Source: BD2-11 sp965221785
GTDB lineage: Bacteria; Gemmatimonadota; Gemmatimonadetes; Longimicrobiales; Gaopeijiaceae
Assembly: GCA_965221785.1 (NCBI GenBank)
Contig: CBDCSR010000002.1
Coordinates: 620,001-684,000 of the forward strand
Direction of reading: 5' to 3'
Length of the DNA stretch: 64,000 nt
Made by a program: the position numbers and the translations under genes. Shown piece after piece: positions 9,139 to 16,862 of the stretch. The notes beneath the pieces were generated by a model that was not told the origin of the DNA, ran no database searches, and saw nothing but the letters and a program-made list of their open reading frames with translations. Numbering within the stretch: the stretch's first letter is position 1; each line of letters begins with the position of its first letter.

Positions 9139-9210
9139 TATCATGCGCCGCTCATGCATGATATCACTTCTCTGAATCATGATACTATGCCCGACTCATG
9201 AGTGATATCA
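9136..9210. promoter_or_regulatory. Cluster of AT-rich palindromes upstream of dctP (operator candidate)
   Basis: In this GC-rich DNA, 75 bases hold a run of AT-rich dyads. TGATATCATG (9136-9145) is a perfect inverted copy of CATGATATCA (9157-9166). ATCATGAT lies at 9176-9183, ACTCATGAGT at 9194-9203 and TGATATCA at 9203-9210. The cluster ends seven bases before the ribosome-binding site of dctP. This is the expected layout of a multi-site operator. No regulator gene for it is identifiable next door except the RHH antitoxin downstream. Confidence 0.65.
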
Positions 9211-9227
9211 CACGCTGGAGAAAGATG

Positions 9228-10217
9228 ATGTCCCGGAAGCACATTCTGGCGCCCGCCCTGATCGCCGTCTGCGCCCTGTCCGCCTGCGCCCCCGGCGACG
9301 ACACCGGCCCCGTCGAGGTCCGCCTGGGACATGTGGGTGCCCCCGAATCCCTGTACGACATTGTGGCGAACGAATTCGCCGAGCGCGCCAACGAGCGCCT
9401 GGGCGAGGCCGGGCGGGTCATCGTCTACGGATCAAGCCAGCTCGGCGGCGACGACGTGCTGCTGCAGAAGCTCAAGCTGGGGACGGTGGAGATGTCGTTG
9501 CCGTCGACGGTGATGTCGTCGGTCATCGACGGATTCGGGCTCTTCGAGATGCCGTACCTGGTGCAGGACCGGGAACACATGAAGCGCATCGAGGCGGATG
9601 TCTTCTGGGATCACCTGGCCCCGCTCGCCGAAGCCGAGGGCTACCGCATCCTCGCGCTGTGGGAGAACGGCTTCCGGCACATCACCAACAACGCGCGCCC
9701 GATCCGCGCACCGGAGGACCTCGCGGGCATCAAGCTGCGCACCCCGCGCGGGGTGTGGCGGGTCAAGCTCTTCCAGGCCTACGGCGCCAACCCCACGCCC
9801 ATGCCCCTGGCCGAGGTCTTCGTCGCGCTCCAGACCGGGGTGATGGACGGGCAGGAGAACCCGCTGGCGCAGATCGCCTCTGCCAAGCTGCACGAGGTGC
9901 AGTCGTACCTGTCGCTCACCGGGCACGTGTACACGCCCGCGTTCGTGACCGTGGGAGAGGCGCGCTGGCAGCGTCTTCCCGAGGAAGTGCGCGCCATCCT
10001 GGAGGACACGGCGCGCGAGATGCAGGCGTTCGTGTACGAGACCGCCGCGCGCATGGACGCGGAGCTGTTGGAGGAGCTGCGCGCCGCCGGCATCGAGGTG
10101 AACGAGGCCGATCGGGCGCGCTTCCGCGCCGCCAGCGACGCCATCTACGACGAGTTCGCGGAAGAGGTCGACGGGGGCGGAGAGCTGGTGCGACGGGTGG
10201 GGGAGTTGGCGGGCTAG
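9228..10217 (+). CDS. dctP: TRAP transporter substrate-binding lipoprotein (DctP family)
   Basis: A 329-residue extracytoplasmic solute receptor for a tripartite ATP-independent periplasmic transporter. A lipoprotein signal peptide ends in LSAC (Cys20). DctP features follow: the early VRLGHVGAPES strand, GYRILALWENGFRHITN, and the LRTPRGVWRVKLFQAYGANP stretch whose Arg usually binds the ligand carboxylate. MPLAEVFVALQTGVMDGQEN is the family signature. ATG 9228 has GGAG seven bases upstream. The partner permeases dctQ and dctM lie 4.7 kb downstream beyond unrelated genes. The substrate is probably an organic acid; identity unknown. Confidence 0.9.
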   Translation: MSRKHILAPALIAVCALSACAPGDDTGPVEVRLGHVGAPESLYDIVANEFAERANERLGEAGRVIVYGSSQLGGDDVLLQKLKLGTVEMSLPSTVMSSVIDGFGLFEMPYLVQDREHMKRIEADVFWDHLAPLAEAEGYRILALWENGFRHITNNARPIRAPEDLAGIKLRTPRGVWRVKLFQAYGANPTPMPLAEVFVALQTGVMDGQENPLAQIASAKLHEVQSYLSLTGHVYTPAFVTVGEARWQRLPEEVRAILEDTAREMQAFVYETAARMDAELLEELRAAGIEVNEADRARFRAASDAIYDEFAEEVDGGGELVRRVGELAG

Positions 10218-10221
10218 AGAG

Positions 10222-10246
10222 AGTTCATTATCATGATTCATGAACT
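10222..10246. promoter_or_regulatory. Dyad overlapping the antitoxin start codon
   Basis: AGTTCAT (10222-10228) and ATGAACT (10240-10246) are perfect inverted arms around an 11-base centre that contains ATCATGAT (10230-10237). The right arm includes the ATG of the RHH antitoxin, so binding there would block its expression, as expected for toxin-antitoxin autoregulation. The central octamer is identical to one at 9176-9183 upstream of dctP. Confidence 0.6.
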
Positions 10247-10563
10247 ACTCTCAGGATAAGGAACCGAAACGCCGCGTTGCCGAGCCCGTGCAGGTCTATC
10301 TTCGTCCGAGCGAAAAGGATCGTCTCGAGCGACTGACGGCGGAGCTCGACACCACCAAGTCCGATGTCCTGCGGCGTGGGCTGAAGGCGCTGGAACTGCA
10401 GATCTCGGATCCGGAGCACCATCCGGCGCTGAAGATCATCGGGATGGTATCCGTGCCCGACGACGATCTCGGGATCGACGTTGCGCGCGAGCACGACGAG
10501 TATCTCGCCGCCACCGAGATCGCGTCCTGGTCAACCTCCCCGCAAGAGCGCGGCGAGTCCTGA
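10240..10563 (+). CDS. Ribbon-helix-helix antitoxin (VapB/CopG-like)
   Basis: A 107-residue protein with an N-terminal ribbon-helix-helix fold: the strand VAEPVQVYLRPSEKDRLERL followed by LDTTKSDVLRRGLKALEL. Such proteins bind DNA as dimers and neutralise a toxin through their C-terminal tail (here acidic, residues about 75-107). The start codon sits inside a dyad (10222-10246) that fits an autoregulatory operator. It starts 22 bases after dctP ends and is followed by a PIN toxin with a four-base overlap, a standard vapBC-type arrangement. No promoter is obvious in the short gap, so co-transcription with dctP is possible. Confidence 0.82.
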   Translation: MNYSQDKEPKRRVAEPVQVYLRPSEKDRLERLTAELDTTKSDVLRRGLKALELQISDPEHHPALKIIGMVSVPDDDLGIDVAREHDEYLAATEIASWSTSPQERGES

Positions 10564-10985
10564 TCCGGGCCAAGAGCCTCTTCGTCGACACCAGCGCGTG
10601 GTACCCTCTCGCCAACCGCCGGCACCCCCATCACCGGGCCTTCGCCCGGAGTCTGCGCGCGCGCATCGAGCAGGGCGCCAGAATCGTGACCACCAACGTC
10701 GTGGTCGGCGAGACCCACGCGTTGCTTCTTCGTCGCGCGGGGCTCCAGGCCGCCTCCGACTTTCTCAAGGCGGTGCGCGAGGCTCCCACACAGATCGAAT
10801 ACATCACTCCGGAGCGCGAGGAGGCCGCGATCGGGAACTGGATCGAGCGCTACTCCGATCAGCCCTTCTCGCTCGCCGACGCCGCCAGCTTCGTGGTCAT
10901 GACCGAACTGGGCATCCAGGAAGCGCTCACGCTCGACCACCACTTCAGGGTGGCGGGCTTCATCATGCTGCCGGCCCGCTGCTGA
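10560..10985 (+). CDS. PIN-domain ribonuclease toxin (VapC-like), probable CTG start
   Basis: A PIN nuclease of 141 residues if translation begins at CTG 10560, which overlaps the antitoxin TGA (CTGA). The acidic catalytic set is complete: Asp10 (SLFVDTSAWYPL), Glu51 (VVGETHALL), Asp107 (SLADAASF) and Asp126 (LTLDHHF). No ATG, GTG or TTG exists in frame between the antitoxin C-terminus and the first PIN strand. The next ATG, 10686, would remove Asp10 and the first strand. The toxin would cleave RNA in the cytoplasm when free of its antitoxin. The non-standard start could keep toxin levels low. The 3' end faces the SulP gene, 13 bases away. Confidence 0.82.
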   Translation: MIRAKSLFVDTSAWYPLANRRHPHHRAFARSLRARIEQGARIVTTNVVVGETHALLLRRAGLQAASDFLKAVREAPTQIEYITPEREEAAIGNWIERYSDQPFSLADAASFVVMTELGIQEALTLDHHFRVAGFIMLPARC

Positions 10986-10998
10986 AGCCCTCCGAAGC

Positions 10999-13242
10999 TC
11001 ACGGCCCGGGCTCCGACCCTGGACTCGCGGCGTCGCCCTGCGGAGAGCTCCCCGCCCCTGCCTCGAAGCGTCCGGCCAGCAGGTAGCGATACAGCCTGAG
11101 CGCGAGCCGTTCCTCGAGTTCCTCCAGCCGGCGCCGGGCGGGCGGCGTCAGCAACATCGTCTCGCAGGACCTGTCGGCGGTCACCGTGGGCGCATCATCG
11201 TCCGACGGGTCGACCGGCCAGATCGCGTCGCCAGGGCCGTACTGACGGAAGCGCCTGCCCTCGGCATCATGCGCGGAGGCCCGGCCGGACGTCAGCAACT
11301 GCAGGCCTTCGTTCGGCACCTCCCGCCCCGCGAGGGGCTCCCCCGCAGCGTATCGACGCGGATTCAGCCAGCTGCGAAGCTCGTCCATCAGTTCCTCGAA
11401 GTGAATCTGGCGCTCCAGATGGCGCTCGAGGTCGCCGGCGGCGCGCCGGAACAGCGAGACCCGGCGCTCGTCGACAGCCCTGGCGTGGGACTTCCACGCC
11501 GCGATCACGGTCTCCTCGCAGTATTCCAGGGCGCGGTCCGCATTCGGCTCGATCCGCACCGCGGCGAACTCCGAGGCGGGGAGGTTGCGCTCCAGCCCGG
11601 TCCTGAGCTGCACGGACGGCGCGCTCAGCACCACCTTCACGCCCGCCGCGTTCGCCGATTGCACGAACCTAGCCAGGACGTTGACCGCCGAGTAGTCGAA
11701 GCCCGAGACATCCCCGAAGTCCAGCATTAGACAGTGGGGATGGGGATCGCCGCCGAGGGATTCCCGGAGATGGTCGGCCAGGGGGTAGACGCTTCCGAAG
11801 AAGACGTATCCGCGCAGCCGGTACGCGAGGACCCGCTCGCCTTCCTCGAGCAGGATCGCGCGATCGGGTACGGAACGTGCCAGGGTGCTGCTGCGTTCGC
11901 GCGCGGTGAAGCGTGATTCGATCGGGTCCACGCGGCTCAGGCGCACGGTGAAGAACATGAGCGTGGCCAGCATCCCGGCGCCCACGGCCTCGAGCAGCCC
12001 GAAGGCGACGATGACCACGCCGATCAGCACGATGATGCCGTACTCCGACCAGGGGAGCCGCTTGCGGCTCATCACGAGCCCCTGGTCGAGCATGCCGGCG
12101 CCGGCGAAAAACAGCATGCCTCCCACGAACGGCACAGGGACCAGTTCCAGCATCCCCCCGCCCAGGAACACCGCGGCTGCAATGACGAGGGCGGTGACGA
12201 CGCCGGTCAGGCGGGTGCCGGCCCCGAACAGCTTGCTGCGCAGCGAAGCGGGCACGATCATGCTCGCCGCGGTGCCGCCGCCGAGACCTGCCACAACGCT
12301 CGCGAGCCCCGCGGCGCTGAACTCGCGGTCCCAGTCCAGGTCCTCGTGCGCGGCCATCTCCAGCCCGGCGAGGTTCATGATCACGACGATGAGGGCGACC
12401 AGCACCAGGGCGAGGAGGGTCGGGAGCTGCATGGCCATCGCCGCCCAGTCCACCTGCCCCAGGTCGCCGGGCGCAAACGCCGGCCACAGGCCACCTTGCG
12501 CGGTGCTTGTCAGAAGGAGGCCCGCCGCCCTCGCCTCCTCGCCGGAGATGCCGAACGCGGCGAGTACGAGATGGAATCCTCCGACGCCCACCACGACGCT
12601 GGCGGGAAGGATGAGCGGGTGGCCCCACCGCTTCATCGCGAGATAGAGGGCGATCCCGAACGCCGCGCCCGGGCTCCACTTCCACAGCTCCGAGGACTGT
12701 ACGAGCGCAGGAATCGCGCGCCAGTCCGGATCCACGCCCATCATGGACATGGCGGACAGGCACACGGCGACGCCGATTCCGGTCACGAATCCGCCCGCGA
12801 CCGGGTAGGGCACGAAGCGCACCAGGTTGGCGAGCCGGAATCGCCCGATCAGGAGAAAGCACACCCCGGTCGCGACCGCCCCGATGATGAGCGCCGCCAC
12901 GGTGGTTGCGAACAGCGCTTCGCCTTCCGCGGGCATCGTGGCGCCGATCAGCGCCATCACGATCACCAGCGCGGGAGACAGTCCCGATATCGCCCCGCGA
13001 AAGCTCCCTGCGAGCGCGATGACCAGACAGGCGGCGAAGTTGCCGAACAGCACCAGGCCGACGCCCTGCGAGGAATATGGAGCCAGCGCGCCCGAGAAGA
13101 TGAGGCTCCCGAAAGCGACCTGGGAGGCGACCAGGCCCAGGCCGGAGGTGAACCCGGCCGCCAGCGCCGGAACGGCCTTCCGCGACAGGGTATCCGCGTA
13201 GAACTCCGACGCGAGACGGCGGAGTGGGGATGTTGCCGTCAC
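10999..13242 (-). CDS. SulP-family anion transporter with STAS and cNMP-binding-like domains
   Basis: A 747-residue inner-membrane protein. Residues about 20-410 form the SulP transmembrane core with many hydrophobic segments and the SFRGAISGLSPALVIVMALIG region. A STAS domain follows at about 445-570, including LMLDFGDVSGFDYSAVNVLARF. The last 120 residues resemble a cyclic-nucleotide-binding beta-barrel (AAGEPLAGREVPNEGLQLLT, then FRQYGPGDAIWPV) but lack a clear phosphate-binding cassette, so nucleotide binding is doubtful. The transported ion may be sulfate, bicarbonate or another anion. It interrupts the TRAP gene set and has no evident operon partner. Confidence 0.88.
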   Translation of the reverse strand: MTATSPLRRLASEFYADTLSRKAVPALAAGFTSGLGLVASQVAFGSLIFSGALAPYSSQGVGLVLFGNFAACLVIALAGSFRGAISGLSPALVIVMALIGATMPAEGEALFATTVAALIIGAVATGVCFLLIGRFRLANLVRFVPYPVAGGFVTGIGVAVCLSAMSMMGVDPDWRAIPALVQSSELWKWSPGAAFGIALYLAMKRWGHPLILPASVVVGVGGFHLVLAAFGISGEEARAAGLLLTSTAQGGLWPAFAPGDLGQVDWAAMAMQLPTLLALVLVALIVVIMNLAGLEMAAHEDLDWDREFSAAGLASVVAGLGGGTAASMIVPASLRSKLFGAGTRLTGVVTALVIAAAVFLGGGMLELVPVPFVGGMLFFAGAGMLDQGLVMSRKRLPWSEYGIIVLIGVVIVAFGLLEAVGAGMLATLMFFTVRLSRVDPIESRFTARERSSTLARSVPDRAILLEEGERVLAYRLRGYVFFGSVYPLADHLRESLGGDPHPHCLMLDFGDVSGFDYSAVNVLARFVQSANAAGVKVVLSAPSVQLRTGLERNLPASEFAAVRIEPNADRALEYCEETVIAAWKSHARAVDERRVSLFRRAAGDLERHLERQIHFEELMDELRSWLNPRRYAAGEPLAGREVPNEGLQLLTSGRASAHDAEGRRFRQYGPGDAIWPVDPSDDDAPTVTADRSCETMLLTPPARRRLEELEERLALRLYRYLLAGRFEAGAGSSPQGDAASPGSEPGP

Positions 13243-13366
13243 GTTCTCATGCGCGAAGGCGCGCGGTTCCCATGGTCAGAAGTCTGCATCGGCGGAATCT
13301 ACCCACAACCGCGTACCGCGTCAGCATCGGTGGCCTGCGAAGCTGCCCGCCCGGGACCGAGGCCAC

Positions 13367-14116
13367 CTAGCGTCGCCGGTTCCGTACAGGCAGCGACCGG
13401 GCATTTGCGGAGTCTCCGGCGGATCGGGATTGCAGCCCTTGGGCGGGCTGAAGCCCGGGACGCGCCGCCAATCGCGGGATGCGGCCCGGATCGACCCCGT
13501 CTGCAGCCCGGGCCAGCCGTTCGCGCACCGACCCGGGCACCCGGTGCAGATCGCCGCCTCGGAATAAGGTGAGCGCCTTGAGTGCGGCGGGCGGGTCGAA
13601 TCGATCGCCGAACGCGGCGGCAGCCGCGCCGAACGCGCGCCTCAGGTTGATTTCGCCCAGCCGCACGAGGGCATCGATGTCGAGGTGGTGCTTCGCACGG
13701 GGCCGGGTCTGGAGGGCCTGGAGCGTGGCGGCCGCCAGGTCCGTCAGGGAAGCGACTTCGATGCCGGGCGGCTCGGCGCGCTCCGGATCGTCCATACGCC
13801 TGCACACCACCGCGCCGGCGAAGCAGACGCGCACGATTCCACCACGATCCACAAGGCACGTGAGCGTGTCCCTGCCACGCCGGATGACCTCGGCGTCGCG
13901 CAGGTACGAGACGGTGTCGAGGAGCCGAAGAGGATCGAATGGCTGCGCCGACAGGAAGCTGAACTCGTCCGGCCTGCGATGCGCCAGCCGGAGCGCGAGC
14001 GCGGCTCCGCCGTAGAGCACGAAACCATCCGGCGTCGTCCCAAGCTCCGCGAGCACGCGATGCTGGTGATGGGAGAGGGTGTCCAGCCGAGGTTGCAGCA
14101 GGAGATGCCTCCTCAT
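13367..14116 (-). CDS. AbiEii/AbiGii-like nucleotidyltransferase-fold protein with altered active site
   Basis: A 249-residue protein matching the nucleotidyltransferase family of AbiEii toxins. The fold-defining YGGAALALRLAHRRPD block lies at residues 35-50. In active relatives the stretch after the His-Arg pair reads like S-x-D-x-D; here it is PDEFSFLS, so the predicted catalytic pair becomes Glu51 and Ser53. Catalysis may therefore be lost or changed. A helical C-terminal part follows (ATLQALQTRPRAKHHLDIDA). No AbiEi-like antitoxin lies beside it. The last 30 residues are low-complexity. It is transcribed opposite to the next gene, with a 100-base gap. Confidence 0.7.
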   Translation of the reverse strand: MRRHLLLQPRLDTLSHHQHRVLAELGTTPDGFVLYGGAALALRLAHRRPDEFSFLSAQPFDPLRLLDTVSYLRDAEVIRRGRDTLTCLVDRGGIVRVCFAGAVVCRRMDDPERAEPPGIEVASLTDLAAATLQALQTRPRAKHHLDIDALVRLGEINLRRAFGAAAAAFGDRFDPPAALKALTLFRGGDLHRVPGSVRERLARAADGVDPGRIPRLAARPGLQPAQGLQSRSAGDSANARSLPVRNRRR

Positions 14117-14216
14117 CTTCCGATGCCAGGTTTCACTGCGGGGACCTGCCCGCTAGAGTCCCCGGACAAGATGGCGATGTGGCGTCGGTCGGGATCCGGC
14201 GCATCACCGGAGAGTA

Positions 14217-14783
14217 ATGTCGAAGAAGTCGCATGCCGAGAACCGGGATCCCGGTCGAGCCGGGGACGCGCGAGGGCCGCGGTCCATCGTGGCCGCGTTC
14301 GTGGCCACCGCCATCGTGCTGCACGGTGCCTTCACGGTCGGCCTCCCCGCGCTGATCCTCGGGCGCACCGAAGGCATGCCGATGCTCCATCCGGACATCG
14401 GCCCGGCACGCTGGCTGGGCGCGGGACTCGCAGCCTTCGGCGCTTATCTCTACCTGCGGTCCGCGGTGCACCTTCTGCGGCGCCGCACTTCAGCGACACC
14501 CGGCAGGGAGGCCACGGTGCTCCTCACCCACGGCTGGTACGGCCGCACCCGTCATCCGCTGCTTCTGGGCGTGGTCGCCATTCTGTTTGGGGAAGCCGTC
14601 TTCTTCTCGTCGCTGGCGTTGCTCGCTTACGCGCTGGCGTACTGGCTGTGGCTGACCGCGTTCGTGGCGCTCAGGGAGGAGCCGGATCTGCGTCGCACAT
14701 TCGGCGCGGACTACGATGCGTACTGCCGCGAGGTGCCGCGCTGGATCCCGAGGGTCTCGCGCCGGAAGGCCAGGCAGGGATGA
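14217..14783 (+). CDS. Isoprenylcysteine carboxyl methyltransferase-like membrane methyltransferase
   Basis: A 188-residue multi-pass membrane protein with about four transmembrane segments. The SAM-binding signature of the ICMT/PEMT group is clear: GWYGRTRHPLLLG at about 106-118 and, near the C-terminus, REEPDLRRTFGADYDAYCREVPRWIPR. Bacterial members methylate lipids or isoprenoid-type substrates in the membrane; the substrate here is unknown. It starts about 100 bases after the divergent AbiEii-like gene and 150 bases upstream of dctQ. No functional link to either is evident. Confidence 0.8.
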   Translation: MSKKSHAENRDPGRAGDARGPRSIVAAFVATAIVLHGAFTVGLPALILGRTEGMPMLHPDIGPARWLGAGLAAFGAYLYLRSAVHLLRRRTSATPGREATVLLTHGWYGRTRHPLLLGVVAILFGEAVFFSSLALLAYALAYWLWLTAFVALREEPDLRRTFGADYDAYCREVPRWIPRVSRRKARQG

Positions 14784-14932
14784 TCGATTGTCCGGGTCCG
14801 TCTCGTCGCCCGGCCACCGGATCGGCCAACGCGCGACGATGATCTCCAACTTGCCCGGCGGGCCAGGATCGCGGATGCTGCTCCGGTGATTGCGTCCGAC
14901 TTCCCCGGAGAAACTCCCTGACCACCCTGCCC

Positions 14933-15475
14933 ATGACCACGTTGCGCACCCGCTTCGAGCGCCTGCTCGAGGCGATCGTGCTCGTGCTGGTCGCGGCCCT
15001 GGCCGTGGTCGTCGTCATGGGCGTGGGGTTCCGCAAGTTCGGGGCGGCGCTGGTGTGGTACGACGAGGTGGCGTCCATCCTGCTGGCCTGGCTCACGTAC
15101 TACGGGGCGGCGCTGGCGGCCCTCAAGCGCGCGCACATCGGGTTCCCCAACCTGGTGCGGCGGCTCGCGCGGCCGTGGCGGATCCCGGTCGTGGTCGCGG
15201 GGGAGGCGGTGGTGATCGCGTTCTTCCTGATCGCCGCGTGGGCGGGGTGGCGGGTGCTGGTCATCCTGGAGGGCTCCGGCATGGTGAGCCTGCCGTGGGT
15301 GCCGACCCGCCTGACCCAGTCGGTGATCCCCATCGGGAGCGTGCTCTTCGTCATCGCGCAGCTGCTGAGCCTGCCGGAGATGCTGCGGGCGGGCGGCGGG
15401 TCGAGCCCGGAGGCTGCCGCGGGCCCCGGCAGTGGCCGGACGACCGCCGGAGCCCCGGCCGAGGGCGGCCCTTGA
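14933..15475 (+). CDS. dctQ: TRAP transporter small permease subunit (DctQ family)
   Basis: A 180-residue membrane protein with four predicted transmembrane helices (about 12-32, 45-63, 87-108, 130-152). It has the DctQ hallmark order, including a WYDEVASILLAWLTYYGAALA segment and a basic loop (KRAHIGFPNLVRRLARPW). The last 30 residues are a Gly/Pro/Ala-rich cytoplasmic tail. It joins DctM in the inner membrane and works with the DctP receptor encoded at 9.2-10.2 kb. Its TGA overlaps the TTG start of dctM. Confidence 0.9.
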   Translation: MTTLRTRFERLLEAIVLVLVAALAVVVVMGVGFRKFGAALVWYDEVASILLAWLTYYGAALAALKRAHIGFPNLVRRLARPWRIPVVVAGEAVVIAFFLIAAWAGWRVLVILEGSGMVSLPWVPTRLTQSVIPIGSVLFVIAQLLSLPEMLRAGGGSSPEAAAGPGSGRTTAGAPAEGGP

Positions 15476-16755
15476 CCCTGCTGCTGATGTTCCTGGGGAT
15501 GATCGCGCTGGTGACGATCAACGTGCCGATCGCGGTCGCGCTGGGGGTCATCGCGCTGATTGCGATGGTGGTGACCTCCGGGGCCGCGGCGATTCCCAAC
15601 GCCGGCCTCGTGCTCTTCACCGGCGCCACCTCCTTCCCGCTGATCGCCATCCCGCTCTTCATCCTCGCGGGCGCGATCATGAACGCGACCGGCATCTCCC
15701 GCCGCCTGATCGCCTTCGCCTCCGCCCTCTTCGGCGCCATCCGCGGCGGGCTGGCGATGGTCTCGATCTCCGCGTCCCTCTTCTTCGCCGAGATCTCGGG
15801 CTCCGCAGTGGCGGACGTGGCCGCGCTGGGATCGATCCTGATCCCGGCCATGAAGAAGCGCGGCTACTCGACACCCTTCGCGGCTGCGGTCACCTCGTCC
15901 TCGGCGACGCTCGCCGTCATCATCCCACCATCCATCCCCATGATCATCTACGGGGTGATGTCGGAGAGTTCCATCGTCGAGCTGTTCGTGGCCGGGGTGG
16001 TGCCCGGCGTCGTCGGCGGCATCCTGCTGATGGCGGTGGCGTACGCGCTGGCGCTGCGAAACGGCTTTCCGGTGGAGCACACGTTTCAGCTGAAACGCGT
16101 CTGGACCACCTTCCGCGACGCCGGCTGGGCCCTCCTCCTCCCGGTGATCATCCTAGGCGGGATCTTTACCGGATGGGTCACCGCCACCGAGGGAGCCGGG
16201 CTGGCGGTGGTGGCCGCGCTGGTGGTGGGCGGGATCATCTACCGGGAAATCGACCTGGCCGCACTGCGCCGGGCCGCTCTCGACGGGGGCGTTCAGACCG
16301 CCGTGGTCATGCTGCTGGTGGCCACCTCGGCGCTGCTGGGCGACTACCTCACCGAGGCACAGGTCCCGCAGCGGGTGGCGGACAGCATCATCGGCATCAC
16401 CGAGTCGCGCTGGGCCATCCTCGCGCTGTTGAACGTCTTCTTCCTGGCGATCGGGCTCTTCCTGCACTCCGCCGCCGCCATCATCCTGGTCGTGCCCGTG
16501 GTGATGCCCCTGGTGCACGCGGCCGGCATCGACCCGGTGCACTTCGGCCTGGTGGTGACCCTCAACCTGGGAATCGGACAGCAGACTCCCCCGGTGGCCA
16601 GCGTGCTGGTGACCGCGTGCTCGGTGGCGAAGGCCGACATCTGGGACGTCAGCAAGGTGAACGTCTGGTTCGTGGCGGTGCTTCTGGCCGTGCTGGTGAT
16701 GGTCACCTACCTCCCGGTCGTGCCCATGAGCCTGGTGGAGCTGTTCTACCGGTAG
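15472..16755 (+). CDS. dctM: TRAP transporter large permease subunit (DctM family)
   Basis: A 427-residue inner-membrane symporter subunit using the sodium gradient to drive solute uptake. About a dozen hydrophobic helices are visible. DctM landmarks include FAEISGSAVADVAALGSILI, SSSATLAVIIPPSIPMIIYG, VTATEGAGLAVV and NLGIGQQTPPVASVL. The start is TTG 15472, which overlaps the dctQ stop (TTGA) and gives MTLLLMFLGM. An upstream in-frame extension lies wholly inside dctQ and was rejected. A hairpin with a T-run directly follows the stop codon. Confidence 0.92.
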   Translation: MTLLLMFLGMIALVTINVPIAVALGVIALIAMVVTSGAAAIPNAGLVLFTGATSFPLIAIPLFILAGAIMNATGISRRLIAFASALFGAIRGGLAMVSISASLFFAEISGSAVADVAALGSILIPAMKKRGYSTPFAAAVTSSSATLAVIIPPSIPMIIYGVMSESSIVELFVAGVVPGVVGGILLMAVAYALALRNGFPVEHTFQLKRVWTTFRDAGWALLLPVIILGGIFTGWVTATEGAGLAVVAALVVGGIIYREIDLAALRRAALDGGVQTAVVMLLVATSALLGDYLTEAQVPQRVADSIIGITESRWAILALLNVFFLAIGLFLHSAAAIILVVPVVMPLVHAAGIDPVHFGLVVTLNLGIGQQTPPVASVLVTACSVAKADIWDVSKVNVWFVAVLLAVLVMVTYLPVVPMSLVELFYR

Positions 16756-16816
16756 CAGACGTGCTCACGTCTGCCATTTTGTCAGGTGCCAATTGGTGAG
16801 TCTGCCAAAATGGCAG
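16755..16816. terminator. Composite hairpins between convergent dctM and DUF2723 gene
   Basis: GCAGACGTG (16755-16763) and CACGTCTGC (16766-16774) form a nine-base stem followed by CATTTTG, an intrinsic terminator for dctM. A second inverted pair, CTGCCATTTTG (16771-16781) and CAAAATGGCAG (16806-16816), overlaps it and could form a larger alternative structure serving transcription from both sides. Confidence 0.65.
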
Positions 16817-16862
16817 AATGCCGGTGGCGACAATGCCATCGTCCGTTTCCGACGTCGCCCGG

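Noticed and set aside
9136..9210. Palindromes as terminal inverted repeats of an insertion sequence
   Set aside because: Arms are only 7-10 bases, they cluster instead of flanking a gene, and no transposase is present.
12346..13572. Plus-strand frame opposite the SulP gene
   Set aside because: Arg/Gly/Glu/Asp-rich translation without hydrophobic core or motifs; SulP, STAS and helices on the minus strand are unmistakable.
14890..15471. N-terminal extension of dctM through the whole dctQ gene
   Set aside because: The extension is an out-of-frame read of dctQ with Arg/Gly-rich composition; a TTG start overlapping the dctQ stop gives a normal DctM.
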